Below the pieces are notes generated by a model. That model was not told the DNA's origin. It was given only the letters and a program-made list of their open reading frames with translations, and did no database searches. The position numbers and the translations under genes are program-made. A stretch of 64,000 nucleotides of DNA from the NCBI RefSeq assembly GCF_020080835.1, contig NC_058164.1:14206142-14270141 (forward strand), given 5' to 3'. Of the stretch, positions 1 to 10,272 are shown in pieces. This DNA comes from Cotesia glomerata (taxonomy: Eukaryota > Arthropoda > Insecta > Hymenoptera > Braconidae). The stretch's first letter is position 1. Every line of letters starts with the position of its first letter.

Positions 1-509
1 ATTTTTATCGACAACGATATCTCACGAAAAAATCAACCGATTTTGACCTGGTTGGTGCTAATCGACGTGGTTTTGTGAGGTTAAGAGCTGATTAGTTCTG
101 GAATTGATCGGTTAAGCAGTTTTAAAGATATTTCAAAAAAATGAATTTTTGAAAATTTTATTTTTGAGATTTCTCAAAATTGATCGACTCAAATTTTGTA
201 AATTAATATTAGAATTCTAGGGGCAAAAGAACTCTTTAGAACGCTGCTTATTTCGATCGAATCGGATGATCCGTTCAAAAGTTATGAGAGATTTACATAT
301 ATACACACACATACACACACACACACACACAAATTCAAACACACACACAGACACATACAGACAGAGTGACATCACCGCGGAAATAGTCAGGAAAGCTTCC
401 TAGGACCTCAAAATGTCGAGATCTGATGAAAACTCGATTTTCGAAAAACGGAATGAAAACAATAACTTCCCGATTTTTGAAAATTTTCAATTTTCTTAGC
501 GGGAAGTTA
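1..509 (+). repeat. Interspersed repeat with (CA)n and terminal hairpin, cut by window edge
   Basis: This is one copy of a repeat family that recurs at about 36437, 44265, 48705, 49170 and 58193-63650. Shared landmarks are a block around 'gttatgagagatttacata', a (CA)n tract (here about 301-358), a block around 'cgtcgagatctgatgaaaac', and a terminal hairpin whose arms are AACTTCCCG (464-472) and CGGGAAGTT (500-508). No coding capacity is visible. The copy at 58193-63650 interrupts a transposase gene, so the family is mobile. The class is uncertain: no long terminal inverted repeats and no poly(A) tail are visible. Confidence 0.7.
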
Positions 510-959
510 AAAAAATTGACATGAGTGGGGATCGAACCGTGGACCTGACGCTTAAAAGACTTATTCACTACCTGTTTACTTAAGAGACTTACTCGAAGAG
601 CAAAGTTTGTTATAACAAACTACAAACTACAAGTAATGCAAATCGTATACATGATCGATTCGTAGTGAACAAAATTTTTTATCAAATTTATTAATTATTA
701 ATTATCAATATTTACATATAATAATAGTATCTATATGTAGATTTATAAAATTGTCTATGTATACATGAAATCGCAAAAATGATTCTACAATATTGTTAAG
801 TTGCTTCGTTGCTTTAGAATTTATAATTTCTTTTAAATTAAAAAAATAAAAGAGGTAAACACAGAATTAAAATCTTAAATTTTGATGGAATTATTTGTTT
901 AGTATGTGGAACTATATATTGCTGGTGGGCCTGGCTAATAATTACTGAACTTGACAAAA
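510..959. other. AT-rich stretch, no feature recognised
   Basis: Low-complexity AT-rich DNA between the repeat and the BEL/Pao fragment. I see no ORF with recognisable motifs, no RNA gene and no clear repeat boundary. Confidence 0.5.
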
Positions 960-1540
960 CTAATAATAATTATGCATTAGCATTTTGAGTGTGTACTTGA
1001 ACTGGATAGCGTCAGTGCGTGAGTTCCAGTACATGCCCAGGACTTTTACTGGTGCATCACTGATTTCTTTAAGCGGTTTATCCAGCTGCTTTTCTGGAGC
1101 GACTTCAGCGAGTAACCGTGGACTATTGATAGCCCATTTGGCAAGCGGGAAGCAGCCTGCTGCATACAGAGCTTTTGTTTGTACTGCAGCCTGGATAGCG
1201 TCTTTTTCGTTGTCTGCTCCACCGTAGATGTCATCTACGTAGCGTGTTTTCAACATTGGAGCAACAGCTAGCGGAAAGCGGTCTCCTTCATCCTTTACTA
1301 GTTGGATAAGCACACGTACTGCGTCAAAAGGTGCACTAGCGGTTCCGTATGTGACTGTCTTGAGACAGTAAGCGTCTATTAAGTCATTCTCATCTATCCA
1401 GAGAATGCACTGAAGCGGCCAATCAAGCGAGTCGACCTCAATCTGTCTGAACATCTTGGTGATGTCAGTAGCGAATAGAATCCTGCTGCAGCGGATTCTC
1501 AACATCACGTCAAAAATGTCAATTTGCGTTTTGGCTCCTG
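960..1540 (-). pseudogene. BEL/Pao retrotransposon reverse transcriptase fragment
   Basis: The minus strand encodes about 180 residues of a BEL/Pao-type reverse transcriptase. Visible landmarks are 'FATDITKMFRQIEVD' (palm region, motif A context), 'YGTASAPFDAVRVL' and the catalytic YVDD box in 'TRYVDDIYGG'. The reading frame continues a few codons upstream of the ATG, as expected for an internal piece of a polyprotein rather than a gene with its own start. Protease, RNase H, integrase and LTRs are missing on both sides, so it is a dead internal fragment. The BEL/Pao rather than Gypsy assignment rests on the 'TDITKMFRQI' and 'YVDDIYGG' forms. Confidence 0.8.
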
Positions 1541-1647
1541 ATATGCCATATTAAAGCAAATTTTAAGGGAGTTGGGAAAGAATGGATAGGGGAAAGGGGG
1601 GACCTACTCAGTGGGAATTTTTCCGTAATTGAAAAAATAATCAGACA

Positions 1648-1719
1648 GCCCAGACTGGGAATCGAACCCAGATCTTTCGGTTACGCGCCAAGAGCTCTAC
1701 CAGTTAAGCTATCCGAGAC
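1648..1719 (-). tRNA. tRNA-like sequence, probably a SINE head or pseudogene
   Basis: Read on the minus strand, the sequence folds as a tRNA. The T arm is perfect (CTGGG, loop TTCGATT, CCCAG), the D arm matches the A box, and the acceptor stem is imperfect with several wobbles and a mismatch. The anticodon loop reads CGCGTAA, giving anticodon CGT (Thr) but with G instead of U at position 33 and only four stem pairs. That makes a functional tRNA unlikely. It is related in layout to, but distinct from, the tRNA-like copies at 15743, 52728 and 63225. Confidence 0.45.
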
Positions 1720-1740
1720 AAGTACTGACTACTTTATTCA

Positions 1741-3883
1741 GTCTCTTGCTCAGTCAGCGACTGATTGTGCATCTGAGTTGACCTTCCAGACAGCATCATG
1801 TAGCTGATAGAAAAAGAAGTGAGAGTATATATATTTGTCATCAGCATATAGTCCATGCTTGAAATATACCAGTCGCTGAGCCACAGAATTCATGACTATT
1901 AGAAACAGGATTGGACCCAGAACAGATCCCTGCGGAACACCAGATGAAGTTTTAAGTAGTTGAATTGGAGTCCCAAGATCGTTCAATATTGATTGAGATC
2001 GACCCGACAGGTAAGAGAAAAACCAAATTATTGTTTCCATTGAGAAACCAAGCTCAAATAGCGCAATCAGTATATTTTTGGGATCAACATAGTCAAAAGC
2101 TTTGCTCAAGTCAAACAATACTAATATAGTAAGCTTACTATTGTCCATTGCCTGTCGAATATCATCAGTAAGTCTCAATAACGCTGTTTGCGTACTGTGA
2201 TGTTTCCTAAATCCAGACTGAAAAGGATCAAATAGCTCATTATCTTCCAAATATGCTGTCACCTGATTAGCAATAATTCTTTCAAAGACTTTAGCCAAAT
2301 GCGACAAATTTGCAACTGGTCGAGTGTCTGACGGAGACCTTGGTGGTGTGATCTTATTTAAAGGTATGATGTAAATAATCTTCTAAATATCAGGAAAAAT
2401 ACCAGTGTCGAGAGATCTGTTAAATAAAATTGTGAGAAAGAGAGAGATTTGCGAAAAATGATCCCTCAATCACCTCAAGTCAATACCATCAGGACTTTTA
2501 CCTTTCGATTTGGTTAGCGTGAGATGCAGTGCCTTTGTTACATCAACAATGTCGATTTTGGTCCAGTTAAATGCACATTCAACCACTTTATCATGCTCTC
2601 TCGGCAAAGAATCAATGAAGTTGCCGTCACAAGACTGATGCTTCCTTACTATATTTGCAAAATATTCATTTAGTTCACAAGCATCAAAGAAATTCAGCGG
2701 TGATGAAGGATTTGATTTAATTAATCCAAAGTGTTTAAGTTTGCTCCATACCGTTGAACCATGAGGTAGAAGTGAGAGAGGAAATTTTAAATATTCTTCA
2801 CGAGCATGATTCAATTCAGATTTCAGTTCTTTTCTTTTTAATTTAAAAAGAGCAAGCAAGTTTGGATCCCCGTTTCTTCTGGCTTTTTTATAAATTTCAT
2901 CACGTTCCTCATACTTCTCTTTCAAATCTTTAGTCAACCAAGGATTATTCACACGCATAACCTTTTTTGTGTTTATAGGTGCAAACAAGTCCAGACAAGT
3001 TAAAACCTCAGTTTTAAAAATATTCAGTAATTCATCAGGATTTGAATTCTCAAGCACAGTATTATCAATTTTTAAAGAGTTCATAAGTGAAGTTGATAGG
3101 GTCAGATGATCACAATTTTTTAAGTTTCTATAGAAGATTATCTTCAGCGGTGATTTTAAATTATTCAGTTTGTATTGACATAACAGATAATCATGACTAT
3201 CAATAAATGGACACTAAGATTTGGTAAACAAGCCTAATTTAGTTTCATCATCAAGCAAAATGACATCTAGCCATGAGTTACATTTGTTTTTATGAAAAGT
3301 AGCACCATAGGGTACACAATACAATGACGACTCTGTTATGAAATTTTTTAAGTGATTTGCAGTATAGCTATCCTCTAACAAGTTGCAGTTTAAATCACCA
3401 GCTATAATAATGTTGTTAAAATTTGAAGAAAGTTTAGAGAATATGTCAAAAAATTCATTGAGAAAAAGTCCTTTAGGTCTTCGATAGACGCATGATAATA
3501 AAAGGTGAGACCCTGATGTTAAGGTTACGTCGACAATCATAAATTCCGACTGATTTAGATGATCAGAAGTTGAGATGTAAAGTACTTTGGCTTTTAAAGA
3601 TCTATGTATAAGACATGCTATACCACCTCCTTGAATGTAACGATCGGTATCTGTGTTGTAAGATTCGATCTTTTCGTATGATGAAGTAATCATCAAGTGA
3701 GAAAATATTGTTATCAAATGAAGGTTTTAACCAAGTCTCTACAAGTGCAATAATGGAAGGTTTTGTACTATCAACTAAATCAAGAAACTCAGCAGTATGA
3801 CCAGTAACACTATTTATATTTAGGCTTAGTACATTCAGGGATGAGTCATTTACAGTTGAGATACTAGATGAATCAGTTGAATG
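1741..3883 (-). pseudogene. CR1-like LINE ORF2 (endonuclease-reverse transcriptase), broken
   Basis: The minus strand encodes, in order, an APE-type endonuclease ('GGGIACLIHRSLKAKVL', 'IIAGDLNCNLL'; 3214-3717), a linker (2470-3084) and a reverse transcriptase (1750-2307). The reverse transcriptase shows 'VLFDLSKAFDYVDP', 'SGVPQGSVLGP' and the catalytic ADD in 'LYADDKYIY'. The pieces lie in different frames or are separated by stops, for example after the linker near 2400 and near 3215, so no complete protein can be made. The C-terminal third present in the intact copy is missing. Sequence identity to the copy at 7375-10272 is high by eye, so both belong to one family. Confidence 0.85.
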
Positions 3884-4352
3884 TTAAAGAAATTTAGTGA
3901 GATCAGAAACAGAGTTAATTTTAAATTTTTCAGAGCCATCATCTCTTTTAACAAAGATCCGCCCGCTTGTCACCCAAACATACTTAAAATTTTGTAATTT
4001 AGCTTTCTCCTTGGTTTATAGTAGCAATTTATATGTCTCTGGCAGTAAAAACTCATTGACGTAAATGGTACCTCTAAAATTCTGCTCAACACAAGCCGGG
4101 AACACAGTTTTGGCCAATAGATTTTTTGACTTTCGTTTCGAGCTAATAATGAAGTCACGTACTCGAGAAGACTTCAAATCAACAATAAAGGAATGATACC
4201 TAGTCTTATCTTGTCTTGGACCATTTTTATTTTCAAATTTACAAATACTCAAAATATCACTGACCAGATTTGGCAGATCTAGAGCATTTAAAACAGCCGA
4301 TGAAATCTCTGAAGGCAGAAATCTATTAGCCACCGAATCGAGAATACCCGAA
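3884..4352 (-). pseudogene. CR1-like LINE ORF1, C-terminal remnant
   Basis: The remnant encodes the C-terminal FP25K-like (Baculo_FP-type) domain of LINE ORF1, recognisable by 'IYVNEFLLPETYKLLL' and then 'FKYVWVTSGRIFVKRDDGSE' in the continuing frame. An in-frame stop near 4017 splits the domain. The N-terminal PHD-like zinc finger seen in the sister copies is absent because the copy begins inside ORF1. The domain is known from insect LINE ORF1 proteins, where it is thought to bind nucleic acid; that role is inference here. Confidence 0.75.
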
Positions 4353-4481
4353 ATTAATCGGGAGAGAGAGAGAACGCCAGTGTTCAGTAAAGTATGTGTC
4401 AAACAAAGACACAACTAACTGTATGACTAACTAGTGCAACCTTGTACAGTCAACGCTCACGGAGAGAGAGTGAGAGAGAGA

Positions 4482-4715
4482 GATTGATTGATAATTTATT
4501 AATGCCAAGGCACAGGCCAAATGGCAATTTTAAATACAATAGAATATACAAATACAATATTAATAACAAAATAATGTAAATACATAAACTAAAACAAAAA
4601 TCAAATAAAAATAATGAAAATTTACGCTTATTCGATTCAACCAATAAACAACTAATAAACTAAAATAATTGTTCAATTAACAACAGCTGAAAAAGATTCC
4701 AATTGAGTCTGGACC
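4482..4715 (-). repeat. CR1-like LINE 3'-tail fragment (copy B)
   Basis: On the minus strand this is only the last roughly 230 bases of a CR1-like element. It has the conserved block complementary to 'atgccaaggcacaggccaaa', followed by a tail complementary to (GATT)n. Its internal sequence differs from copies C-E, so it is an older or different subfamily. The tail abuts a GAGAGA run at 4461-4482. A 5'-truncated copy of this kind is the normal product of target-primed reverse transcription. Confidence 0.75.
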
Positions 4716-4719
4716 AGAG

Positions 4720-7107
4720 AGATTGATTGATTGATTGATAAATTTATTTATGCCAAGGCACAGGCCAAATGACAATTTAAATACAAAATATTTTCATCTT
4801 AAAAGTTAATAATATTAAATGTAAATGTAAGTACATAATTCTTAACCTAAATTTTAGAATAATATTGCAAAAATAATATTTTAAATTTACTTTCTTTCAA
4901 AAACTTTTAAACATTTTAAACTTTTTAAACTGATTCGACTATTGTCTCAATTTAAATCCTTTAATTAGTATAAAAAGTACTGTAATCAACAAATTTAATT
5001 TATCAATTGTTTAATTTATCAACTGTCTAAATTTAGCAAATAGTCAAAAACTTTATTTTTGAAGACTTCAATGCTACTCGAATTTACAATTTCCTCAGGT
5101 AGTTCTTCCCACAGGCGTATCACAGTTACCATAAATGAATGAATGCTCCATATAGGTAGTAGCAAAATGAGGTAATTTGAAAAAGAATGTTTTTTAGCTG
5201 CTAACCTATTGGAGCGTCTGGTATCAATGTCTTCTGTGAACAGGTCTCGTAAGTAATTGGGTTTCCCAACTTGAAGTAGCTTGTAAAAGTAACAACTCAT
5301 GTAATACATTCGTCGATACTTCACCGATAGCCATCCCAGCTCTCGTAGATAAAGTGTAATATGCTCATCTTTCTTGAGATCAAAGATAAATTTTATTGAG
5401 CAGTTCATTGCACGCTGAAGTTTTAAATTGCTGTCAGATGATGAATCTATCAATGCAACAGTACAATAATCAATGAGCGGAAGGATGGTTGCAGATACTA
5501 ATAATGCAGAGCCGTCATCTCTCTTCGCAAAAATCTGTCCGCTTGTCACACGAACATACTTGAACTTCTTTGATTTGGCCTCCTCTTTAGTTTGTAAAAG
5601 CAGTTTATGTATCTCTGGCAGTAAAAATTCATTGACGTATATAGCACCTTTGAAGTTTTGATCAACATAATCCGGAAACACAGTTTTAGCCAAAAGATTT
5701 TTTAACTTGCGTCCTGATAGAGATGAAGTAGATGAAGTTGCTCTTTTCTCAAGAGTAACGAGCTTGCTCAGATCTGCTAGATTATTGTGCATTGTATTCA
5801 TATTAGTTTTACAATCTTCTTTTAATTTTTCAATTTCCGAGTTCAACATCGAAATCGACTCAGCATTTGTTTTTACACTAACCTTAACTTCCGAAAGGTC
5901 AACCACAGTAGCAGCTCGTGAATTTTTGAGATCAGTAATTTGCGTACTAAGATCTTCGAGTTTCTTATTCACTGACATGTTCGATGATAGGAACTGTTCC
6001 ATCATAGCTGTCATCTTATCATCAAGTGATTTTTCAGACCAGTCGGGAGGTAGCTGAAACATTGCTGGTGATGGAATAGATGAATGAAACACTGAGTCTG
6101 AACCAGGTGATACCGGTGTATTTGGAGTGATGGGTGATTTTAAAGAGGTCGAAACACGAGCTGTGGATGAACGAGCAAGAGAAAGAGATCCACGAGCTTT
6201 AATTGTATGATCAAGAGGAGAAGAGCTGGCAGACTTGAAGCTAGAAACTGAAGAGGTGTTGGAGCTAGTAGATTTTAGCGAAGCAAGTCTCGTTTTTGCA
6301 TCTAAATTTCCCAGGAGATAGCTAAATTGTCTTCTGCAGCAATCGGTGAGCGGCTTGTTTTTTACATAATCTCGTGCACAACCAGGATGAAAATGCTGTT
6401 TACAAGTGTTACAAATAATAGATGATTTGACAGGTCTCTTGCATTTAACACATGTATCAGACACCAATGGCATAACCAGAAGATTGAGAGTAAAATTACT
6501 ATAAGGTGATCAGACAATTTAATGTTAAGTTCCAATTTACCAGTCAGAAACAAGATAAATAACCAGTTATTTATAGTGTCACTTAAACCTTCTCAATATA
6601 CACACTATTCGTATTTTGCAGATACTCAAGCCGTAACAATTTGATGTTCAGAGACAATTTGACCAGGTAATTAACCAGTCATAAATAGTGTCACTAAAAC
6701 TTCCTTGTTGCACACACTGTAGGTCTTTTATAAGTTCTCGAACTGTATCAATTCGATGCCCAAAGTCAAATTGATAACAATTTACCGACGGAGTAGTTAT
6801 CAAATAGATGATATCTTTCAAATCTGGTAAACTTCAAGTGAAAGTTGACATCAACTGACGCTAATTTGGCTAACAGCCCACTGCACACTAAAACCACTGT
6901 CAACTTAACCTCTTCAATGATGAGCAATTTATATTTAATTATTTTGCAATCCACAACGAACAAATAAGGAAAATTTATATGTCAATCTGCAGATTGCAAT
7001 TTGTTGCTTGCAATATTTCTGAAACAAAAAATGCCCGGGGGCAATTTACAGCAGAAAAATATTCCAAAGACAGAGCGAAAAATTAAGCGTGTTTATGTAC
7101 TTACGGA
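4720..7107 (-). mobile_element. CR1-like LINE copy C, internally deleted derivative
   Basis: Copy C has the same 5' leader as the full-length copy (ends near 7107), the ORF1 N-terminal half, and the same 3' end with a (GATT)n-type tail (4720-4740). The ORF1 C-terminus, the endonuclease and most of the reverse transcriptase are deleted, about 2.6 kb relative to copy D. Its 5' end directly abuts the 3' tail of copy D. It could be mobilised in trans because both ends are preserved, but that is inference. Confidence 0.85.
5019..6473 (-). CDS. Fused LINE ORF1-ORF2 protein created by internal deletion
   Basis: This is an uninterrupted 484-codon ORF starting at an ATG that aligns with the ORF1 start of the sister copy. 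The N-terminus is a PHD-like zinc finger ('CVKCKRPVKSSIICNTC', then HFHPGC). A Ser/Thr-rich linker, a predicted coiled coil ('LNSEIEKLKEDCKTNMNTM') and most of the FP25K-like domain ('IYVNEFLLPEIHKLLLQ') follow. At 'FAKRDDGSA' the frame passes directly into the ORF2 C-terminal region ('LLVSATILPLIDYC') and ends at the normal ORF2 stop. The catalytic endonuclease and polymerase parts are absent. The frame has stayed open across the junction, which may be chance, youth or selection. Confidence 0.75.
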   Translation of the reverse strand: MPLVSDTCVKCKRPVKSSIICNTCKQHFHPGCARDYVKNKPLTDCCRRQFSYLLGNLDAKTRLASLKSTSSNTSSVSSFKSASSSPLDHTIKARGSLSLARSSTARVSTSLKSPITPNTPVSPGSDSVFHSSIPSPAMFQLPPDWSEKSLDDKMTAMMEQFLSSNMSVNKKLEDLSTQITDLKNSRAATVVDLSEVKVSVKTNAESISMLNSEIEKLKEDCKTNMNTMHNNLADLSKLVTLEKRATSSTSSLSGRKLKNLLAKTVFPDYVDQNFKGAIYVNEFLLPEIHKLLLQTKEEAKSKKFKYVRVTSGQIFAKRDDGSALLVSATILPLIDYCTVALIDSSSDSNLKLQRAMNCSIKFIFDLKKDEHITLYLRELGWLSVKYRRMYYMSCYFYKLLQVGKPNYLRDLFTEDIDTRRSNRLAAKKHSFSNYLILLLPIWSIHSFMVTVIRLWEELPEEIVNSSSIEVFKNKVFDYLLNLDS

Positions 7108-7374
7108 GAGATTGATTGATTGATTGATTGATAAATTTATTTATGCCAAGGCACAGGCCAAATGGCAATTTAAATACAAAATATTTACATTTTAAAAATA
7201 ATAATATTAAATGTAAGTACATAGTTCTTAACCTAAATTTTAGAATAATATTGCAAAAACTTTTAACCATTTTAAACTTTTCTAAACTGATTCGACTAAT
7301 ATCTCAATTTAAATTTTTTAATTAGTATACAAGTACTGTAATCAACAAATTTAATCTATCAATTGTTCAATTTA

Positions 7375-10272
7375 TCAACTGTCTAAATTTAGCAAATAGT
7401 CAAAAACTTTATTTTTGAAGACTTCACTGCTACTTGAGTTTACGATTTCTTCTGGTAGTTCTTCCCACAGACGAATCACGGAGATCAAGAATGAGTGTTC
7501 CATATAGGTGGTAGCAAAATGAGGTATCTTGAAGGAAGTATGTTTTTTAGCTGCTAGTCTATTGGAACGTCTAACATCAATGTCTTCAATGAATAGCTCT
7601 CGTAAGTACTTGGGCTTTTCAACTTGAAGTAACTTGTAAAAATAACAGCTCATGTAGTACATTCGGCGATACTTTACAGACAGCCATCCCAGCTCACGTC
7701 TGAAAGGTGTAATGTGCTCATCTTTTTTGAGATTAAAAATAAATCTGATAGAGCAGTTAATCGCACGTTGTAGTTTTAAATTGTTATCAGAAGTTGAGTC
7801 GACCAATACAACGGAACAATAGTCAACGAGTGGTAAGATGGTTGCTGATACTAGTAATTTCCTTATAGGAGTTGAAAAGATATTTTTCCTTACTTTGAGA
7901 CAATGCAGAGCTGAGTTCACTTTACTAACTATCTGAGTGACGTGGTAGTTCCATGACAGATTTCTGCTTAGCTGAATACCTAAGCACTTGGTATAGTTAA
8001 CGTAGGGTATTATGACACCATTTACTTCTATTGGTGGCAGATCCAAGTCCTCAAGCTTTTTCAACTTACTATTAGAGCCCAAGATCATAGCCTTTGTTTT
8101 AGCTAGGTTGATTTCCAATCCATGGTCTCTTGCCCAGTCAGCGACTGATTGTGCATCCGAGTTGACCCTCCAGATAGCATCATGTAGCTGATAGAAAAAG
8201 AAGTGAGAGTATATATATTTGTCATCAGCAAACAAACCATGCTTGCAATATACCAGCCGCTGGGCCACGGAATTCATGACTATTAGAAACAGGATTGGAC
8301 CCAGAACAGATCCCTGCGGAACACCAGATGACGTTTTGAGTAGTTGAATTGGAGTCCCAAGATCGTTTAATATTGATTGAGATCGACCCGACAAGTAAGA
8401 GAAGAACCAATTTATTGTTTCCATTGAGAAACCAAGCTCAAATAGCGCAATCAGTATATTTTTGGGATCAACATAGTCGAAAGCTTTGCTCAAGTCAAAC
8501 AATACTAATACAGTGAGTTTGCTGTTGTCCATTGCCTGTCGAATATCATCAGTGAGTTTCAATAACGCTGTTTGCGTGCTGTGATGTTTTCTAAATCCAG
8601 ACTGAAAAGGATCAAATAGCTCATTATCTTCCAAATATGCTGTCACCTGATTAGCAATAATTCTTTCAAAGACTTTAGCCAAATGCGACAGATTTGCAAC
8701 CGGCCGATTGTCTGACGGTGACCTTGGTGGTGTAATTTTATTTAATGGTATTATATAGATAATCTTCCAAATATCAGGGAAGATACAACAATCAAGAGAT
8801 CTATTAAATAAATCTGTAAGAAAGAGTGAGATTTGGGGGATATGATCTTTCAGCCATCTCAGATCAAGACCATCAGGACTTTTACCTTTTGATTTGGATA
8901 GTGTAAGGTGCAATGCCTTGGTGACATCAACTATATCAATCTTTGTCCAATGAAATGAGCAGTCAACCTTCTTTGTATGGTCAATAGGTAAATTATCTAA
9001 GAAATTTGCATCACTTGGTTGATGTTTCCTAACTATGTTTGCATAGTACTCATTCAACTCGCAAGCATCAAAGAAATTAAGCGGTGACGAGGGGTTTGAT
9101 TTGATTAAGCCAAGATGTTTGAGTTTGCTCCAGACAGTCGAACCATAAGGCAAATTTGAAAGAGCAGTTTTGAGGTAATCTTCACGAGCTTGATTCAGCT
9201 GGATTTTCAATTCTTTTCTTTTTAATCTAAAGAGAGCAATCAAGTTTGGATCCTTGTATCTCTTTGCTTTTTTGTAGATTTTATCGCGCTCCTGACACTT
9301 GATTTTTAACTCTTTGGTAAACCACGGATTACTCACTCGCGTCACATTTCTTGTAAGCAAGGGCGCATGTACATCTAGAGAGTCCAAAACCCCAGCTTTA
9401 AAAATACTCAGTAGTCCATCAGGATTAGAATTTTCAAGCACAAAATTGTCAATTTTCAACGCATCCATCAGCGACATTGATAAGGCCAGGTGATCACAGT
9501 TTTTAAAGTTCCTGAAGGTTAATCTCTTTGGAAGAGGTTTTAAGCTATCCAATCTATATTGGCAGAGTAAGTAGTCATGACCATCAATAAATGGGAACTC
9601 AGACTTCATAAACGAGGATAACTTGGTTTCATTATCCAGTAAAATGACGTCTAACCAGGAATCACAATTGTTTTTGTGAAAAGTAGCACCAAAGGGTACA
9701 CAATGAAGTGACGATTCAGCTATGAAATTCTTTAGATGGTTCGAAGTGTAGGTATCTTCCAACAAGTTGCAATTTAAATCACCAGCGATAATAATGTTAT
9801 TATAGTTTGATGCAAGTCTGGAATAAATATCAAAGAACTCATTGAGAAAGAGTCCTTTTGGTCTTCGGTAAATGCAAGATAGCAGAAGATGAGATCCTGT
9901 AGTTAAAATTACGTCAACAATGAGATACTCCGGTTGATTTATATGATCAGAAGTTGAAATATGGAGTACTTTAGCTTTTAATGATTTGTGAATAAGACAA
10001 GCCACACCTCCACCTTGAATATAGCGATCAGTATCTGTATGCTTCAGGATTCTGTCCCTACGAATGATAAAATAGTCATCCAATGAAAAAATTTCATCAT
10101 CTAAGGTAGGTTTTAACCAGGTTTCCACAAGGATAATAATGTCAGGTTTTGTATTATCAACTAAATCAATGAACTGAGCAATGTGACCAATAATACTATT
10201 TATATTTAAACTTAGTACAGTTAATAATGAGAAAGTATTCTCAATAGAGATATTCGCAGAATCAGTTAGATG
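7375..10272 (-). CDS. CR1-like LINE ORF2: APE endonuclease and reverse transcriptase
   Basis: The frame is open for 965 sense codons, directly after and in frame with the ORF1 stop (TAA at 10273-10275). No in-frame ATG occurs in the N-terminal part, so a conventional start is not apparent. Reading order: APE-type endonuclease ('GGGVACLIHKSLK', 'IIAGDLNCNLLEDT', 'FIDGHDYLL'), linker, and reverse transcriptase with 'VLVLFDLSKAFDYVDP', 'SSGVPQGSVLGPILF' and 'LFADDKYIYSH' (catalytic FADD). A thumb-like region ('KCLGIQLSRNLSWNYH') and a C-terminal domain ending '..YLLNLDS' follow. The protein nicks target DNA and primes cDNA synthesis from the nick. All key motifs look intact. Confidence 0.9.
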   Translation of the reverse strand, partial: HLTDSANISIENTFSLLTVLSLNINSIIGHIAQFIDLVDNTKPDIIILVETWLKPTLDDEIFSLDDYFIIRRDRILKHTDTDRYIQGGGVACLIHKSLKAKVLHISTSDHINQPEYLIVDVILTTGSHLLLSCIYRRPKGLFLNEFFDIYSRLASNYNNIIIAGDLNCNLLEDTYTSNHLKNFIAESSLHCVPFGATFHKNNCDSWLDVILLDNETKLSSFMKSEFPFIDGHDYLLCQYRLDSLKPLPKRLTFRNFKNCDHLALSMSLMDALKIDNFVLENSNPDGLLSIFKAGVLDSLDVHAPLLTRNVTRVSNPWFTKELKIKCQERDKIYKKAKRYKDPNLIALFRLKRKELKIQLNQAREDYLKTALSNLPYGSTVWSKLKHLGLIKSNPSSPLNFFDACELNEYYANIVRKHQPSDANFLDNLPIDHTKKVDCSFHWTKIDIVDVTKALHLTLSKSKGKSPDGLDLRWLKDHIPQISLFLTDLFNRSLDCCIFPDIWKIIYIIPLNKITPPRSPSDNRPVANLSHLAKVFERIIANQVTAYLEDNELFDPFQSGFRKHHSTQTALLKLTDDIRQAMDNSKLTVLVLFDLSKAFDYVDPKNILIALFELGFSMETINWFFSYLSGRSQSILNDLGTPIQLLKTSSGVPQGSVLGPILFLIVMNSVAQRLVYCKHGLFADDKYIYSHFFFYQLHDAIWRVNSDAQSVADWARDHGLEINLAKTKAMILGSNSKLKKLEDLDLPPIEVNGVIIPYVNYTKCLGIQLSRNLSWNYHVTQIVSKVNSALHCLKVRKNIFSTPIRKLLVSATILPLVDYCSVVLVDSTSDNNLKLQRAINCSIRFIFNLKKDEHITPFRRELGWLSVKYRRMYYMSCYFYKLLQVEKPKYLRELFIEDIDVRRSNRLAAKKHTSFKIPHFATTYMEHSFLISVIRLWEELPEEIVNSSSSEVFKNKVFDYLLNLDS

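Larger units (their letters stand above)
1741..4352 (-). mobile_element. CR1-like LINE copy A, truncated at both ends
   Basis: This copy is colinear with the full-length element at 7108-12203 but diverged. It starts within ORF1 (near 4352, beside a GAGAGA run) and stops within ORF2 downstream of the reverse transcriptase (near 1741). The missing 3' end is unusual for a LINE copy and suggests a later deletion or insertion of the adjacent tRNA-containing sequence. ORF1 and ORF2 are in the same frame, separated by one TAA (3884-3886), as in the full-length copy. Confidence 0.85.

Noticed and set aside
4450..4644. Minus-strand 64-codon ORF with hydrophobic stretch
   Set aside because: It lies in the 3' untranslated tail of a CR1-like LINE fragment.
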